A DNA stretch of 60,560 bases, from positions 1-60,560 of the forward strand of contig CASGDV010000120.1 in the NCBI GenBank assembly GCA_949300335.1, given 5' to 3'. The position numbers and the translations under genes are program-made. The notes under the pieces are model-generated. The model was not told where the DNA came from. It searched no databases and saw only the letters and a list, made by a program, of their open reading frames with translations. Shown in pieces: positions 8,177 to 16,917 of this stretch; within the stretch, counting starts at the first letter, position 1, and the number at the start of each line of letters is the position of its first letter. The DNA is from an uncultured Bacteroidales bacterium. Its GTDB lineage: Bacteria; Bacteroidota; Bacteroidia; Bacteroidales; UBA932.

Positions 8177-9169
8177 TCAACACAAGACAGCATTATTGTG
8201 CAATACCCCTATCTTTTCATCCATTACTTCGAAAGACGCTGGAGCTGTACCTATTATTTCGCCGTCCGCCTCGACAAGAAGCCCTTGTCCGTCTTCGCAT
8301 GACCTTATGAAAACCTTGGCAGCTCTGCCGAATACCAGTTCCTTCACTTTCTTTATCTCCCCGGAAAACAATTTCGGAACCTCCCGGACAATCTTCATCA
8401 TCGACAGCGAAGGTATGACAGTCACATCGGTCAGACCGTCATCAAGAACTGCATCCGGAGTCTGGAGCATACCTCCCCCGGAATATTTTCCGGTTCCGAG
8501 TGAAACGGACAGCATATTTCCATCAAAGAGCAGCCTGCCGTCACAGAAGACCGCCGCCCTGCCGGGGCGATATCTGAACAATGTCCGCACCAATGATTTT
8601 ACATACAGCATTTTGCCTTTTTCACCGTGTTTCTTCATATTGTTCACTCTTTCACAGACACATGCGTCGAAACCGGCCCCGGCAATGTTCACCATATATG
8701 ATTTTTTCAGAACAAGATTCTCGTTTCCGGAATCCAGAAGGCTTATCTTCACAACATCCTGGAATGCAAAAGACTCATCCTGCATCAGACTTATCACTTC
8801 GGGAATCCCGGAAGGAATGCCATGCACTTTTCCCCAGTCATTGCCTGAGCCTGAAGAAAAGACACCGATAACAAATTGAGACAGATTGACGGGAATCTTT
8901 TTTGTCAAGCAATCTTCACGGAAAGACATGATTCCGTCGAGAATTTCATGGATGGTCCCGTCGCCTCCGACCGCCATGAACCTGCGGTAACCGTCGCTGG
9001 CTGCTTTGAAAGCTATCTCCGTTGCATGATACATGCAATCAGTATTTGCAATGACATAATCAATGTCGCACACCTTCATCAAAGGTTCGATATCCGACCA
9101 TCGTCTTCCCGCACTGCCGCTCCCGGCATGAGGATTCACGACTATCACCCAAGCTTTGTCCTTAACCAT
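8177..9169 (-). CDS. Diacylglycerol kinase family lipid kinase (YegS-like)
   Basis: This 330-residue cytoplasmic or membrane-associated kinase is likely to phosphorylate diacylglycerol or a related lipid. The N-terminal catalytic domain begins VIVVNPHAGSGSAG and carries the nucleotide-binding GGDGT near residue 68. A beta-sandwich C-terminal domain follows, with a GDGxxLVEADGE-like stretch near the end. The ATG at 9169 is preferred; the frame runs three codons upstream to a TTG. It is convergent with priA and divergent from parA, with no operon partner. Substrate specificity (diacylglycerol, sphingoid base or phosphatidylglycerol) is not readable; Bacteroidales make sphingolipids, so a sphingoid substrate is possible. 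Confidence 0.85.
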   Translation of the reverse strand: MVKDKAWVIVVNPHAGSGSAGRRWSDIEPLMKVCDIDYVIANTDCMYHATEIAFKAASDGYRRFMAVGGDGTIHEILDGIMSFREDCLTKKIPVNLSQFVIGVFSSGSGNDWGKVHGIPSGIPEVISLMQDESFAFQDVVKISLLDSGNENLVLKKSYMVNIAGAGFDACVCERVNNMKKHGEKGKMLYVKSLVRTLFRYRPGRAAVFCDGRLLFDGNMLSVSLGTGKYSGGGMLQTPDAVLDDGLTDVTVIPSLSMMKIVREVPKLFSGEIKKVKELVFGRAAKVFIRSCEDGQGLLVEADGEIIGTAPASFEVMDEKIGVLHNNAVLC

Positions 9170-9288
9170 CAGATTCAAAAAACAATTAATGCAAATTCAT
9201 TTGCCTAAGACTCAAATCTTTGTATTCCGTTACAAAGAGGAGAATACAAAAGTACACATTTTGGCAAAAAGAAATGAAATATTTTTTG

Positions 9289-9296
9289 TAATTTTG
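9289..9296 (+). promoter_or_regulatory. Downstream promoter element of the parAB operon
   Basis: TAATTTTG matches TAnnTTTG 31 bases upstream of the parA ATG. A TTTG occurs at 9260-9263 but with a 25-base spacer, longer than usual, so the upstream element is uncertain. Confidence 0.5.
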
Positions 9297-9327
9297 CCGT
9301 GATGTATCCACTAATTCAACGTCCGGT

Positions 9328-10095
9328 ATGGGAAAAGTCATAGCAATAGCGAATCAGAAAGGAGGAGTCGGAAAAACGACTACCGCCATAAACCTTGCGG
9401 CCTCATTGGCAGTTATGGAGAAGAAAGTGCTGATAATAGATGCCGACCCTCAGGCAAACACGACTTCAGGACTCAACTTTTCTCCTGACAATGACCAGAA
9501 AAGGACACTGTATGAAGTTCTCATCGGCAAAATTGACATTGAGGACACCCTTATCCAGACAGAAATAGCCAATCTGCAGATGATACCGTCCCACATCAAT
9601 CTTGTAGGAGCTGAAATAGAGATGCTCGACGAGACAAACAGGGAATCCGTATTGAAACATGCCATAGCGAAGATCAGGGATAATTACGATTTCATAATAA
9701 TAGACTGCTCGCCGTCACTCGGACTCATTACTGTGAATTCGCTTACTGCCGCGGATTCGGTGATTATACCGGTCCAGCCGGAGTTTTTCGCACTGGAAGG
9801 TCTTGGCAAGCTCCTGCAGACCATACGTCTTGTTCAGGGGGGCGTAAATCCGGACCTTACGATAGAAGGTTTTGTCGTAACGATGTTCGACGGAAGGACA
9901 AAAGTCCACAACCAGGTTGTAAGCGAGTTGAAGGAACATTTCAAGAATCTGGTCTTTGACACGATAATACAGAGAAACATCAGACTCAGCGAAGCTCCGT
10001 CGCATGGAAAACCAATTATCCTGTATGACGTAATAAGCAACGGAACGACGAATTACCTGAATCTTGCCAAGGAAGTGCTTAACAGGAACAGCTGA
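9328..10095 (+). CDS. parA: Chromosome partitioning ATPase ParA (Soj)
   Basis: This 255-residue ATPase binds DNA without sequence specificity and moves ParB-origin complexes. The deviant Walker A (KGGVGKTTT, residues 11-19) with its signature Lys is present. DADPQANTT (Walker A') is near 38 and DCSPSLG (Walker B) near 131. It has no N-terminal HTH, so this is the chromosomal rather than the plasmid P1-type form. It is the first gene of parA-parB-DUF5683-mltD and is divergent from the lipid kinase. parB starts 94 bases after the parA stop. Confidence 0.95.
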   Translation: MGKVIAIANQKGGVGKTTTAINLAASLAVMEKKVLIIDADPQANTTSGLNFSPDNDQKRTLYEVLIGKIDIEDTLIQTEIANLQMIPSHINLVGAEIEMLDETNRESVLKHAIAKIRDNYDFIIIDCSPSLGLITVNSLTAADSVIIPVQPEFFALEGLGKLLQTIRLVQGGVNPDLTIEGFVVTMFDGRTKVHNQVVSELKEHFKNLVFDTIIQRNIRLSEAPSHGKPIILYDVISNGTTNYLNLAKEVLNRNS

Positions 10096-10189
10096 ACGGG
10101 CTCTGCCGGCACGGATACTAAAGATTGCCGTACAGAAACCTCCGGTAACACGGACACTGAGCAAACAGAATAAATATTAGGAGATACAA

Positions 10190-11122
10190 ATGAGCAAACA
10201 AAGCAGAGGATTGGGCAAAGGTCTGGGAGCTCTTTTGGGAGACGCCGACCTCAACCAGATAAGGAAGCCTGTCGAATACATAAACAAGGGTGTGGTCACA
10301 CACGACAATGAGCCTGCCGGCTCGGCTGACATCATGCTGATTCCGATAGACATGATAGAGCCGAACCCTTTCCAGCCGAGAATGTCATTCGATACCGAAG
10401 CCCTGGAGGAACTGGCTGAATCCATAAGGACCCTCGGACTGATACAGCCAATAACAGTAAGACGCACAAGCTATGGCAAATATCAGATAATAAGCGGTGA
10501 ACGCCGTTTCAGGGCATCCGGGATGGCCGGGATTACGGAAATGCCGGCCTATATCAGGGATGCGAACGACCAGGGCATGCTTGAAATGGCCATAGTAGAA
10601 AACATCCAGAGGGAAAATCTGGATCCGATAGAAGTGGCAATGAGTTACCGCCGGCTTATTGAGGAATGCAACCTCACACAGGAACAGATGGCTGACAGGA
10701 TAGGAAAAAAGAGGGTATCCGTCACGAATTACCTCAGGCTCCTCAAGCTTCCGGCAAAGATACAGCATGACCTGAAAGTCGGCCTGCTCAGTGTCGGGCA
10801 TGCAAAGGTTCTGCTCGGAATAGAAGATACCGGACTTCAGGAAAAACTTTGCGACATAACGATAAAGGAAGGACTGTCAGTAAGACAACTGGAAGAAAAA
10901 ATCAGGAAGATTGCAGCCAAGGCCGGAAAAAAAGACGCCAATGAAACGAATCAGGATCTTCCGGAAGAATATTTCCGTATTTTGGAAATCGTAGGAAAAT
11001 ATTTTGAAAGCAGCATAAGCCTGAAAAGATCTGCCAATGGAAAAGGAACTATGACAGTACATTTCAATTCCGATGAAGAAATGAACAAATTTCTTCAGGC
11101 ATTGGAAAATTCGAAAATTTAG
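10190..11122 (+). CDS. parB: Chromosome partitioning protein ParB (Spo0J)
   Basis: This 310-residue CTP-dependent DNA clamp binds parS and recruits ParA and SMC. The N-terminal ParA-interaction peptide has the familiar GLGKGLGALLG start. The CTP-binding ParB/Srx domain contains ISGERRFRAS (near 100), followed by ENIQRENLDPIE and the helix-turn-helix region. A C-terminal dimerisation domain ends the protein. Length is normal for the family. I searched by eye for parS (TGTTTCACGTGAAACA) and saw no full copy in the window, so the centromere sites are probably elsewhere. Confidence 0.95.
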   Translation: MSKQSRGLGKGLGALLGDADLNQIRKPVEYINKGVVTHDNEPAGSADIMLIPIDMIEPNPFQPRMSFDTEALEELAESIRTLGLIQPITVRRTSYGKYQIISGERRFRASGMAGITEMPAYIRDANDQGMLEMAIVENIQRENLDPIEVAMSYRRLIEECNLTQEQMADRIGKKRVSVTNYLRLLKLPAKIQHDLKVGLLSVGHAKVLLGIEDTGLQEKLCDITIKEGLSVRQLEEKIRKIAAKAGKKDANETNQDLPEEYFRILEIVGKYFESSISLKRSANGKGTMTVHFNSDEEMNKFLQALENSKI

Positions 11123-11146
11123 GCCCGGGCCTGCAACAGTTTTTTT

Positions 11147-12127
11147 GTGAGAATTTATATTAGATACATAATTGCGATACTTTTCTGTTTGGGACTATGC
11201 CATTACAGTGCTCTGGCCCAATTCAAGGAAGACGCGTTCACCCAAAGCTACAACGACCCGTCAGACACGACTGCAGTCAGTGATACAACCGACAAACTTT
11301 TCTCCTTCAAGGAATTGTTCCGTGGTGTTGCACATAAGGAAGACTTGAGGATAGGAACAATGTTCGCCGGTTCTATTTTCATGCCTGGAATTTCCCAGAT
11401 ATACAACCGCGACTATTGGAAACTTCCGGTAATATATGGAGGAATAGGTGCATGCGCCGGTTTCGGAGGATATTATCTGAACAGATACAACAAATCACTG
11501 AAAGCCTATAATGAGGCGTACGCCAATGATCCGAACACGACTCTCAGTATAGACTACAATGCAAGGCGCAACGGTACCATGCTTATGGTCGGAGCCGGTC
11601 TAATATACTGGGGCTCTCTGATGGACGGTGTCGCAAGCTACAAGAAAGACATCCATCCGCATCCCGGCAGAGCGACAATCTACTCGATACTGCTCCCGGG
11701 ACTCGGACAGGCCTACAATGGAGAATACTGGAAAATTCCGGTATATTACGGATGCCTGATAGGTTCAGTGCATTTTCTATGCAACAACAACACCAACTAT
11801 CAGAGGTTCAAGAGAATACATAATGAAGCCACCAATCCCGACATAGAATACACAGGTCCCATCAGCGGAGAAACCGCAAAATGGTACAGGGATGTATACA
11901 GAAGATACAGGGACTATTCCATAGTGGCCACAGCGCTGTTCTACCTGCTGCAGGTCATCGATGCCAATGTCTTTGCATATATGCACGGTTTTGAAGTCGA
12001 TGATCAGATAACCATGAAACTTGAGCCCGCAGTGATTGAACAGGGCAACCCGTATCTGCAATACGCCATGGCGACAACGCCGCTGAGCAGTACTGCAATA
12101 GGATTAAGAATCGGATTCCGTTTCTGA
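11147..12127 (+). CDS. DUF5683 envelope protein
   Basis: This 326-residue exported protein has a signal peptide of about 25 residues ending in ALAQ. It is followed by a DUF5683-type region with repeated small-residue-rich hydrophobic segments and two copies of a PGxxQxYNxxYWKxPxxYG pattern (about residues 84 and 185). The repeat suggests an internal duplication of a membrane hairpin. The start is a GTG at 11147; it is accepted because the signal peptide begins there. It lies 24 bases after parB and 2 bases before mltD, an arrangement common in Bacteroidetes. The function is unknown; genomic position hints at envelope assembly linked to growth or division. Confidence 0.8.
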   Translation: MRIYIRYIIAILFCLGLCHYSALAQFKEDAFTQSYNDPSDTTAVSDTTDKLFSFKELFRGVAHKEDLRIGTMFAGSIFMPGISQIYNRDYWKLPVIYGGIGACAGFGGYYLNRYNKSLKAYNEAYANDPNTTLSIDYNARRNGTMLMVGAGLIYWGSLMDGVASYKKDIHPHPGRATIYSILLPGLGQAYNGEYWKIPVYYGCLIGSVHFLCNNNTNYQRFKRIHNEATNPDIEYTGPISGETAKWYRDVYRRYRDYSIVATALFYLLQVIDANVFAYMHGFEVDDQITMKLEPAVIEQGNPYLQYAMATTPLSSTAIGLRIGFRF

Positions 12128-12129
12128 AA

Positions 12130-13800
12130 ATGAAACAACAGAAGAAAAAACAAATCAAAATGAACTCGAGATATTTACTTTTATGCATTGCCTCCGTTTT
12201 CATGTTCATTGCATTCTGCGACAAGACGGAAGCAGCGGACAGGAAGACTCCCAGAAAAAAAAACAGAACTGAACTGGCTTTGGAAAATCAGAAGCTAGTT
12301 TCCTTAATCGATTCGCTTGAAACCGAGCTGAAAAAGATGAAACTTGAAGACAGCCTTTCCGCTGAAATCCAGGAGATTTACGAGAATGACACGGAACAGA
12401 CCAATGAATTCAAGCCATTCGAATACAGTCCGGAAGTCACCGACAGCCTGCTGAACATTTGGTACCTTCATTCGAAAATCAATGATGAAGACATCGAGGA
12501 ATACGACATGGATTCCGTCATATTCCAGTCCGATGTGCCGGATCAGGTATATATAGAAAGGATAAAGGCGATGAATTCATACATCACCCTTCCATACAAC
12601 GAGATAGTAAAGAACTACATCATTCTGTACTCCGAGAAAATGCCCGAAAGAATCGGAAGGATACTCGGACTGTGCAACTACTACATGCCTATATTCCAGG
12701 AAATATTCAATCTTTATGAAATTCCTGAAGAACTGAAAGCCATGGCAGTCATAGAATCGGCATTGAACCCGACAGCCGTTTCCCGTGCAGGTGCCAAAGG
12801 AATGTGGCAGTTCATGTACGGAACGGCAAAGATATACGGTCTCAAAATAGACTCTTTCGTAGATGAGAGAATGGACCCGGTTGCATCAGCACATGCAGCT
12901 GCAAAATACCTCAAAGACTCATACAATATATTCGGAGACTGGAACCTTGCAATAGCATCATACAACTGCGGCGCGGGAAATGTGAACAAAGCCATACGCA
13001 GAAGCGGTGGGAAACGTGCTTTCTGGGACATCTACCCATACTTGCCAAGGGAAACGAGGGGTTATGTTCCGGCATTTGTCGGAGCACTGTACACAATGAC
13101 ATACTACAAAGAGCACGGAATCGTACCTGAGGCAATAGAAATGCCTGTCCATGTCGATACATTCAAGATAAACAGGATGCTGCACCTCAAACAGGTCAAT
13201 GAACTCGTAGGAATATCAATGGACGAACTCCACAACCTGAATCCCCAGTACAGACATGACATAATCCCGGGTAACGAAAGGGAATACATACTCAGAATAC
13301 CATACACCTACACCAATGCCTTCATAGACAATGAAGATTCTCTGTATACATATAAATCCGAAGAATACTTCAATCCTGTAACACTTAAGAAAATAAAGGA
13401 CGGAGGTGATGGAGAAAGAATAATATACAGGGTCAAAAGCGGTGACGTGCTCGGCAGAATAGCCATCAACTACCGTGTCACAGTAAGCCAGATTAAAAAA
13501 TGGAATAACCTGAGAAGCAACAACATCAGGATCGGACAGCGTCTCGTGATATACAGAGGAGGAAAAGCTCCGGCATCATCGGCAAAATCGGCAAAATCTA
13601 AGACTTCATCAGACAAGAATTCCGATGTTAAGCCATCCGCGGATGGCGAATATATTGTATATACGGTCAAGAGCGGAGATACCCTATATACGATTGCGAA
13701 AGACTATCCGGGAATAAGTGCACAGAATATCATGAGTTATAACGGGATAGGAAGCAACATAAAACCCGGCATGAAAATCAAGATTCCGGTAAAGAAATGA
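12130..13800 (+). CDS. mltD: Membrane-bound lytic murein transglycosylase, LysM
   Basis: This 556-residue exported enzyme cleaves peptidoglycan glycan strands to 1,6-anhydro ends. After a signal segment the SLT catalytic domain lies at about 195-310. It contains the catalytic Glu in AVIESALNP (near 207) and the family motif AGAKGMWQFM. Two LysM peptidoglycan-binding repeats follow at about 431-475 and 509-556. An alternative start at 12160 would give a tighter signal peptide. It closes the parAB-DUF5683 run and is followed by a terminator at 13814-13842. Its last 23 bases overlap the 3' end of the convergent gene on the minus strand. Confidence 0.92.
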   Translation: MKQQKKKQIKMNSRYLLLCIASVFMFIAFCDKTEAADRKTPRKKNRTELALENQKLVSLIDSLETELKKMKLEDSLSAEIQEIYENDTEQTNEFKPFEYSPEVTDSLLNIWYLHSKINDEDIEEYDMDSVIFQSDVPDQVYIERIKAMNSYITLPYNEIVKNYIILYSEKMPERIGRILGLCNYYMPIFQEIFNLYEIPEELKAMAVIESALNPTAVSRAGAKGMWQFMYGTAKIYGLKIDSFVDERMDPVASAHAAAKYLKDSYNIFGDWNLAIASYNCGAGNVNKAIRRSGGKRAFWDIYPYLPRETRGYVPAFVGALYTMTYYKEHGIVPEAIEMPVHVDTFKINRMLHLKQVNELVGISMDELHNLNPQYRHDIIPGNEREYILRIPYTYTNAFIDNEDSLYTYKSEEYFNPVTLKKIKDGGDGERIIYRVKSGDVLGRIAINYRVTVSQIKKWNNLRSNNIRIGQRLVIYRGGKAPASSAKSAKSKTSSDKNSDVKPSADGEYIVYTVKSGDTLYTIAKDYPGISAQNIMSYNGIGSNIKPGMKIKIPVKK

Positions 13801-15601
13801 CAAACTGAAATTTAAGCTCGGCCTGGCCGGGCTTGTTTTTTTCAGGACGGGCATAAGCTGTTCCGCTGGCCCTCAGATACAGTCTGACATACCTGCACGG
13901 ACTGCAGGCACAATAAAGCGAAGCCCATAACCCGCGCCCGTAAAAGGCTGGAGAACTGAAATTTCCGGGGGCATCCCTTTCATAGACATATATCCTGTCG
14001 TTCCATTTGTCGGCATGGAATACTCCAGTCCGGAAATAAGCCTTAAACTGTCCCGTAACGACACCGGCCTCCCCATAAGCCAGTGCAGAGAAGGATTCGG
14101 AATACAGGAAATGAAGCCGGAGGGAAGTCCTCCATATCGTACTGCACCAGTCGAGCTGCAGCCTGGCATCTGACTTTATCTTCTGCAAATATGTCCTCAA
14201 CCTTGATGTGATGCGGGTCTTGAGGCCGAGAGAAGGAGAAAACCAGTATTCATCATTCAGAACAACACGGGACTGGGCGGAATATTCCATATTTCTATAC
14301 TCCCCTGTCCCTTTTGCCTCCGGATTATATACATTATCTATACCGAACGAAAACACATGCCTAGGAGTTGAAATTCCATAAGCCGTTGCACTATTTTTCA
14401 CGAGCCTTTCGGAAGAATTCAATATCCCGGACAAAGAAATTCCATGCTCGTCAGAACACTTCGTACCGCTTCTCAATGCTCCGGAATATTCCGAATGGAA
14501 ACTTTCGGGGTAACAGCGCAAGGCAACTCCCATCTTCATTTTTTCACCTATTCTGAATACCGAACCTGCCACTGAAGCGAATACGGAAGAATCCATATCA
14601 TAAGCCAGTTCTGCAAACAAATCCACTCCCCTGACACAGACTCTTGCATCTGCGGAACAATTTTCCTTTCCGGAAACACAGAATGACAGTTGACAGGTCT
14701 CTCCATACCATGACAAATCGCCTCCGGGTAAAATGCTGGATTCGGGATTCCATCTGTAATCTCCGAATGACTCCACTGCTATCAGCGGGCTCAATGTAAA
14801 ATTTCCGAATTTCAATTCCGCGGCCGCTCCTCTAAGGGACATTTCCGTTGAATATGAATTCGACATCGTGATTCCAGTCGCTCGTCTTGAAAAAGATTCC
14901 GGAGAAGAAACACCGCTGAGAGAAAAACCGTTCCAGAGAGTCAGTCCATGACCGAAACGGGCATTGAAATCCCCGATAATCAGTTTGGAGAGGAATTTTC
15001 TGCCGTAAACTGCCGTGGAAAAGCCATAATCCGACGGAAGCCATCCTTCGGTTCCGTAATTTCTTTTGAATGACGTCTTAAATTCCATGATGGATCCATA
15101 ATCCATACTATACTTGGTACGGTACGAATAATCGGTGTCATTGTCCGGTCTGACTCTGAATGAGGAAGCCCCCTCAAGTTCCATATAAGGGCGACGTATA
15201 TCATAACGTCTCTTTCCAGGCAAAAGCCCGGAACTTAAAGATACGAAAGGAGCAAGGGCGCCGGCATATGCTTCGCCTATCCCATCGACCGTGGACAACT
15301 CCGCCAAGGACAATATATCCCCGTTCCGTTTTATATAGTCAGTCAGGGTAACCGCCTGATAATGGGTCAAAAGTCCGGACGAAGACAATTCCTGCAATGT
15401 CATGCGGTTTATCTCCAACGGTTTCCTTGACATCCTCCTGTATACGGACAGGACATCTTCAGACAAATCTTCCATGGCATCCGCCCCTTCAAGGAAAAGA
15501 ATTGCATCGACAGGTAATTCATCATCGGGAACTCCTGAAACCGGAGAATTCCAGAATGGAACAACGAAAAGACAAGACAGGACTATACCTACAGCATTCA
15601 T
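13778..15601 (-). CDS. Helix-hairpin-helix / beta-barrel envelope protein
   Basis: This 607-residue exported protein has a signal peptide at the N-terminus, then a ComEA-like helix-hairpin-helix segment (about 60-120; LEINRMTLQELSS and VDGIGEAYAGALAPFV). A long region of alternating polar and aromatic residues follows and ends like an outer-membrane beta strand. The start at 15601 is chosen because the upstream codons overlap a promoter element (15641-15648) and a GGAGGG ribosome-binding site lies just before it. Related proteins are annotated as helix-hairpin-helix or DNA-uptake-like in Bacteroidetes. The barrel is my inference, and the function is unproven. Its 3' end encodes the mltD terminator on the opposite strand. 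Confidence 0.7.
   Translation of the reverse strand: MNAVGIVLSCLFVVPFWNSPVSGVPDDELPVDAILFLEGADAMEDLSEDVLSVYRRMSRKPLEINRMTLQELSSSGLLTHYQAVTLTDYIKRNGDILSLAELSTVDGIGEAYAGALAPFVSLSSGLLPGKRRYDIRRPYMELEGASSFRVRPDNDTDYSYRTKYSMDYGSIMEFKTSFKRNYGTEGWLPSDYGFSTAVYGRKFLSKLIIGDFNARFGHGLTLWNGFSLSGVSSPESFSRRATGITMSNSYSTEMSLRGAAAELKFGNFTLSPLIAVESFGDYRWNPESSILPGGDLSWYGETCQLSFCVSGKENCSADARVCVRGVDLFAELAYDMDSSVFASVAGSVFRIGEKMKMGVALRCYPESFHSEYSGALRSGTKCSDEHGISLSGILNSSERLVKNSATAYGISTPRHVFSFGIDNVYNPEAKGTGEYRNMEYSAQSRVVLNDEYWFSPSLGLKTRITSRLRTYLQKIKSDARLQLDWCSTIWRTSLRLHFLYSESFSALAYGEAGVVTGQFKAYFRTGVFHADKWNDRIYVYERDAPGNFSSPAFYGRGLWASLYCACSPCRYVRLYLRASGTAYARPEKNKPGQAELKFQFVISLPES
13814..13842 (+). terminator. mltD terminator inside the convergent gene
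   Basis: A GC-rich stem (AAGCTCGG paired with CCGGGCTT, one G-U) is followed by G and seven T residues, 14 bases after the mltD stop codon. It lies entirely within the coding sequence of the opposing helix-hairpin-helix gene. Confidence 0.85.
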
Positions 15602-15640
15602 AAAACCCAACCCTCCATGGTCACCGACCTGTTTATTCGT

Positions 15641-15648
15641 CAAAATTA
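15641..15648 (-). promoter_or_regulatory. Downstream promoter element of the HHH gene
   Basis: Minus strand TAATTTTG matches TAnnTTTG. The predicted transcription start is about 15634, leaving a leader of roughly 33 bases that includes GGAGGG before the ATG at 15601. Confidence 0.5.
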
Positions 15649-15712
15649 TGTATCACTGGCGGTAAAAGGAAGCGTCGGACTCTATTTTTTCTGAATTTTA
15701 TGATTTATTATG

Positions 15713-15720
15713 TATATTTG
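15713..15720 (+). promoter_or_regulatory. Downstream promoter element of the hpt operon
   Basis: TATATTTG matches TAnnTTTG, 28 bases before the hpt ATG at 15748. It falls inside the codons of the longer possible hpt frame, which argues for the shorter start. No good upstream TTTG is visible. Confidence 0.55.
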
Positions 15721-15747
15721 TCAGATATATGGTTTAACATCCGCTCT

Positions 15748-16290
15748 ATGGAAAAAATTAAGATTTGGGACAAGACATTCAGACCGTTTATCCCGTATGA
15801 GAAAATCAGTTCAGCTATCGACAGCGTCGCTGAAAAGCTCAACAATGATTTTAAAAATTGCCAGGACGTTCCGATACTCCTTTGCGTATTGAACGGTTCC
15901 ATACTTTTTACCGGAGAACTGATGAAACGTCTCGACTTCAACTGTCAGCTCGTATCCATCAAACTGACATCATATGAAGGGACATCTTCTACAGGCAGGA
16001 TAAGGCAGGCGCTTGGTCTTACCGCGGATATAAGGAACCGGAGGGTCATAATAGTCGAAGACATAGTAGACACCGGCAATACCATCATTGAACTGAAGAA
16101 AATACTTGCGGACCACGGTGCAATACAGTCATATGTCTGCACGATGCTCATGAAACCCGATTCCTACGAAAAGGATGTACCTTTGGACTATGTAGCAATG
16201 GAAATTCCGAACGATTTCATCGTCGGATTCGGTCTTGACTATAACGAACTTGGCAGGAATCTCAAAGACATCTATATTCTGGATGAATAG
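15748..16290 (+). CDS. hpt: Hypoxanthine phosphoribosyltransferase
   Basis: This 180-residue cytoplasmic salvage enzyme converts hypoxanthine (and often guanine) plus PRPP to IMP/GMP. The PRPP-binding loop VIIVEDIVDTGNT is clear near residue 97, and the flexible loop segment SYEGTSSTG is near 75. Length is typical. The frame is open 16 codons further upstream, but a promoter element lies there. It heads a plus-strand run hpt-adk-obgE-PAP2, with 39 bases to adk. Confidence 0.93.
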   Translation: MEKIKIWDKTFRPFIPYEKISSAIDSVAEKLNNDFKNCQDVPILLCVLNGSILFTGELMKRLDFNCQLVSIKLTSYEGTSSTGRIRQALGLTADIRNRRVIIVEDIVDTGNTIIELKKILADHGAIQSYVCTMLMKPDSYEKDVPLDYVAMEIPNDFIVGFGLDYNELGRNLKDIYILDE

Positions 16291-16329
16291 CTGTCCTGCC
16301 TTATAACATTTTAATTCAATACATTACAG

Positions 16330-16902
16330 ATGAAGTATTTTATTCTATTCGGGCCTCCGGGTGCCGGCAAGGGTACGCAGGCCTCTTCCATGGTAGAGAA
16401 ATACAATCTCCACCATATTTCCACAGGAGAACTGCTCCGCAAGGAAATCGCGGCTGGCAGTGAACTCGGCCTAAAAGCGAAATCTCTCATCGATGCAGGT
16501 TCTCTTGTTCCTGATGAGATTGTTGAAGGAATGATAGAATCCGAATTCAGATCGGTAAAAAATGTTGCAGGTTTCCTTCTTGACGGTTTCCCGAGAACTA
16601 CTGCACAGGCTGAAGCATTGGACAAAATGCTCGCAAAAACCGGTGAGGAAGTTACAGCCGTCGTTTCCATCATGATACCTGATGAAATGATCAAGGAGCG
16701 CATCCGTCACAGAGCTTCCATCGAGGGCCGTGCCGACGATGCTAAAGAGGAGACGATCAACAACAGAATCAAGACATACCATGACAAGACAGAACCATTG
16801 GTCGGATTTTATCGCAATGCCGGTAAATACAATGAGATCGACGGTGTCGGAACGATAGACGAAGTCCGTTCAAAAATCTGCGGACTCATGGATAAATTTT
16901 AA
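16330..16902 (+). CDS. adk: Adenylate kinase
   Basis: This 190-residue enzyme catalyses ATP + AMP to 2 ADP. The P-loop GPPGAGKGT lies at residues 8-16, the AMP-binding segment STGELLR follows, and DGFPRT is near 90. The LID is the short form without zinc-binding cysteines (RHRASIEGRADD), normal for Bacteroidetes. It lies between hpt and obgE, with 15 bases to obgE. Confidence 0.96.
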   Translation: MKYFILFGPPGAGKGTQASSMVEKYNLHHISTGELLRKEIAAGSELGLKAKSLIDAGSLVPDEIVEGMIESEFRSVKNVAGFLLDGFPRTTAQAEALDKMLAKTGEEVTAVVSIMIPDEMIKERIRHRASIEGRADDAKEETINNRIKTYHDKTEPLVGFYRNAGKYNEIDGVGTIDEVRSKICGLMDKF

Positions 16903-16917
16903 TCAGTTTGCAGAATA

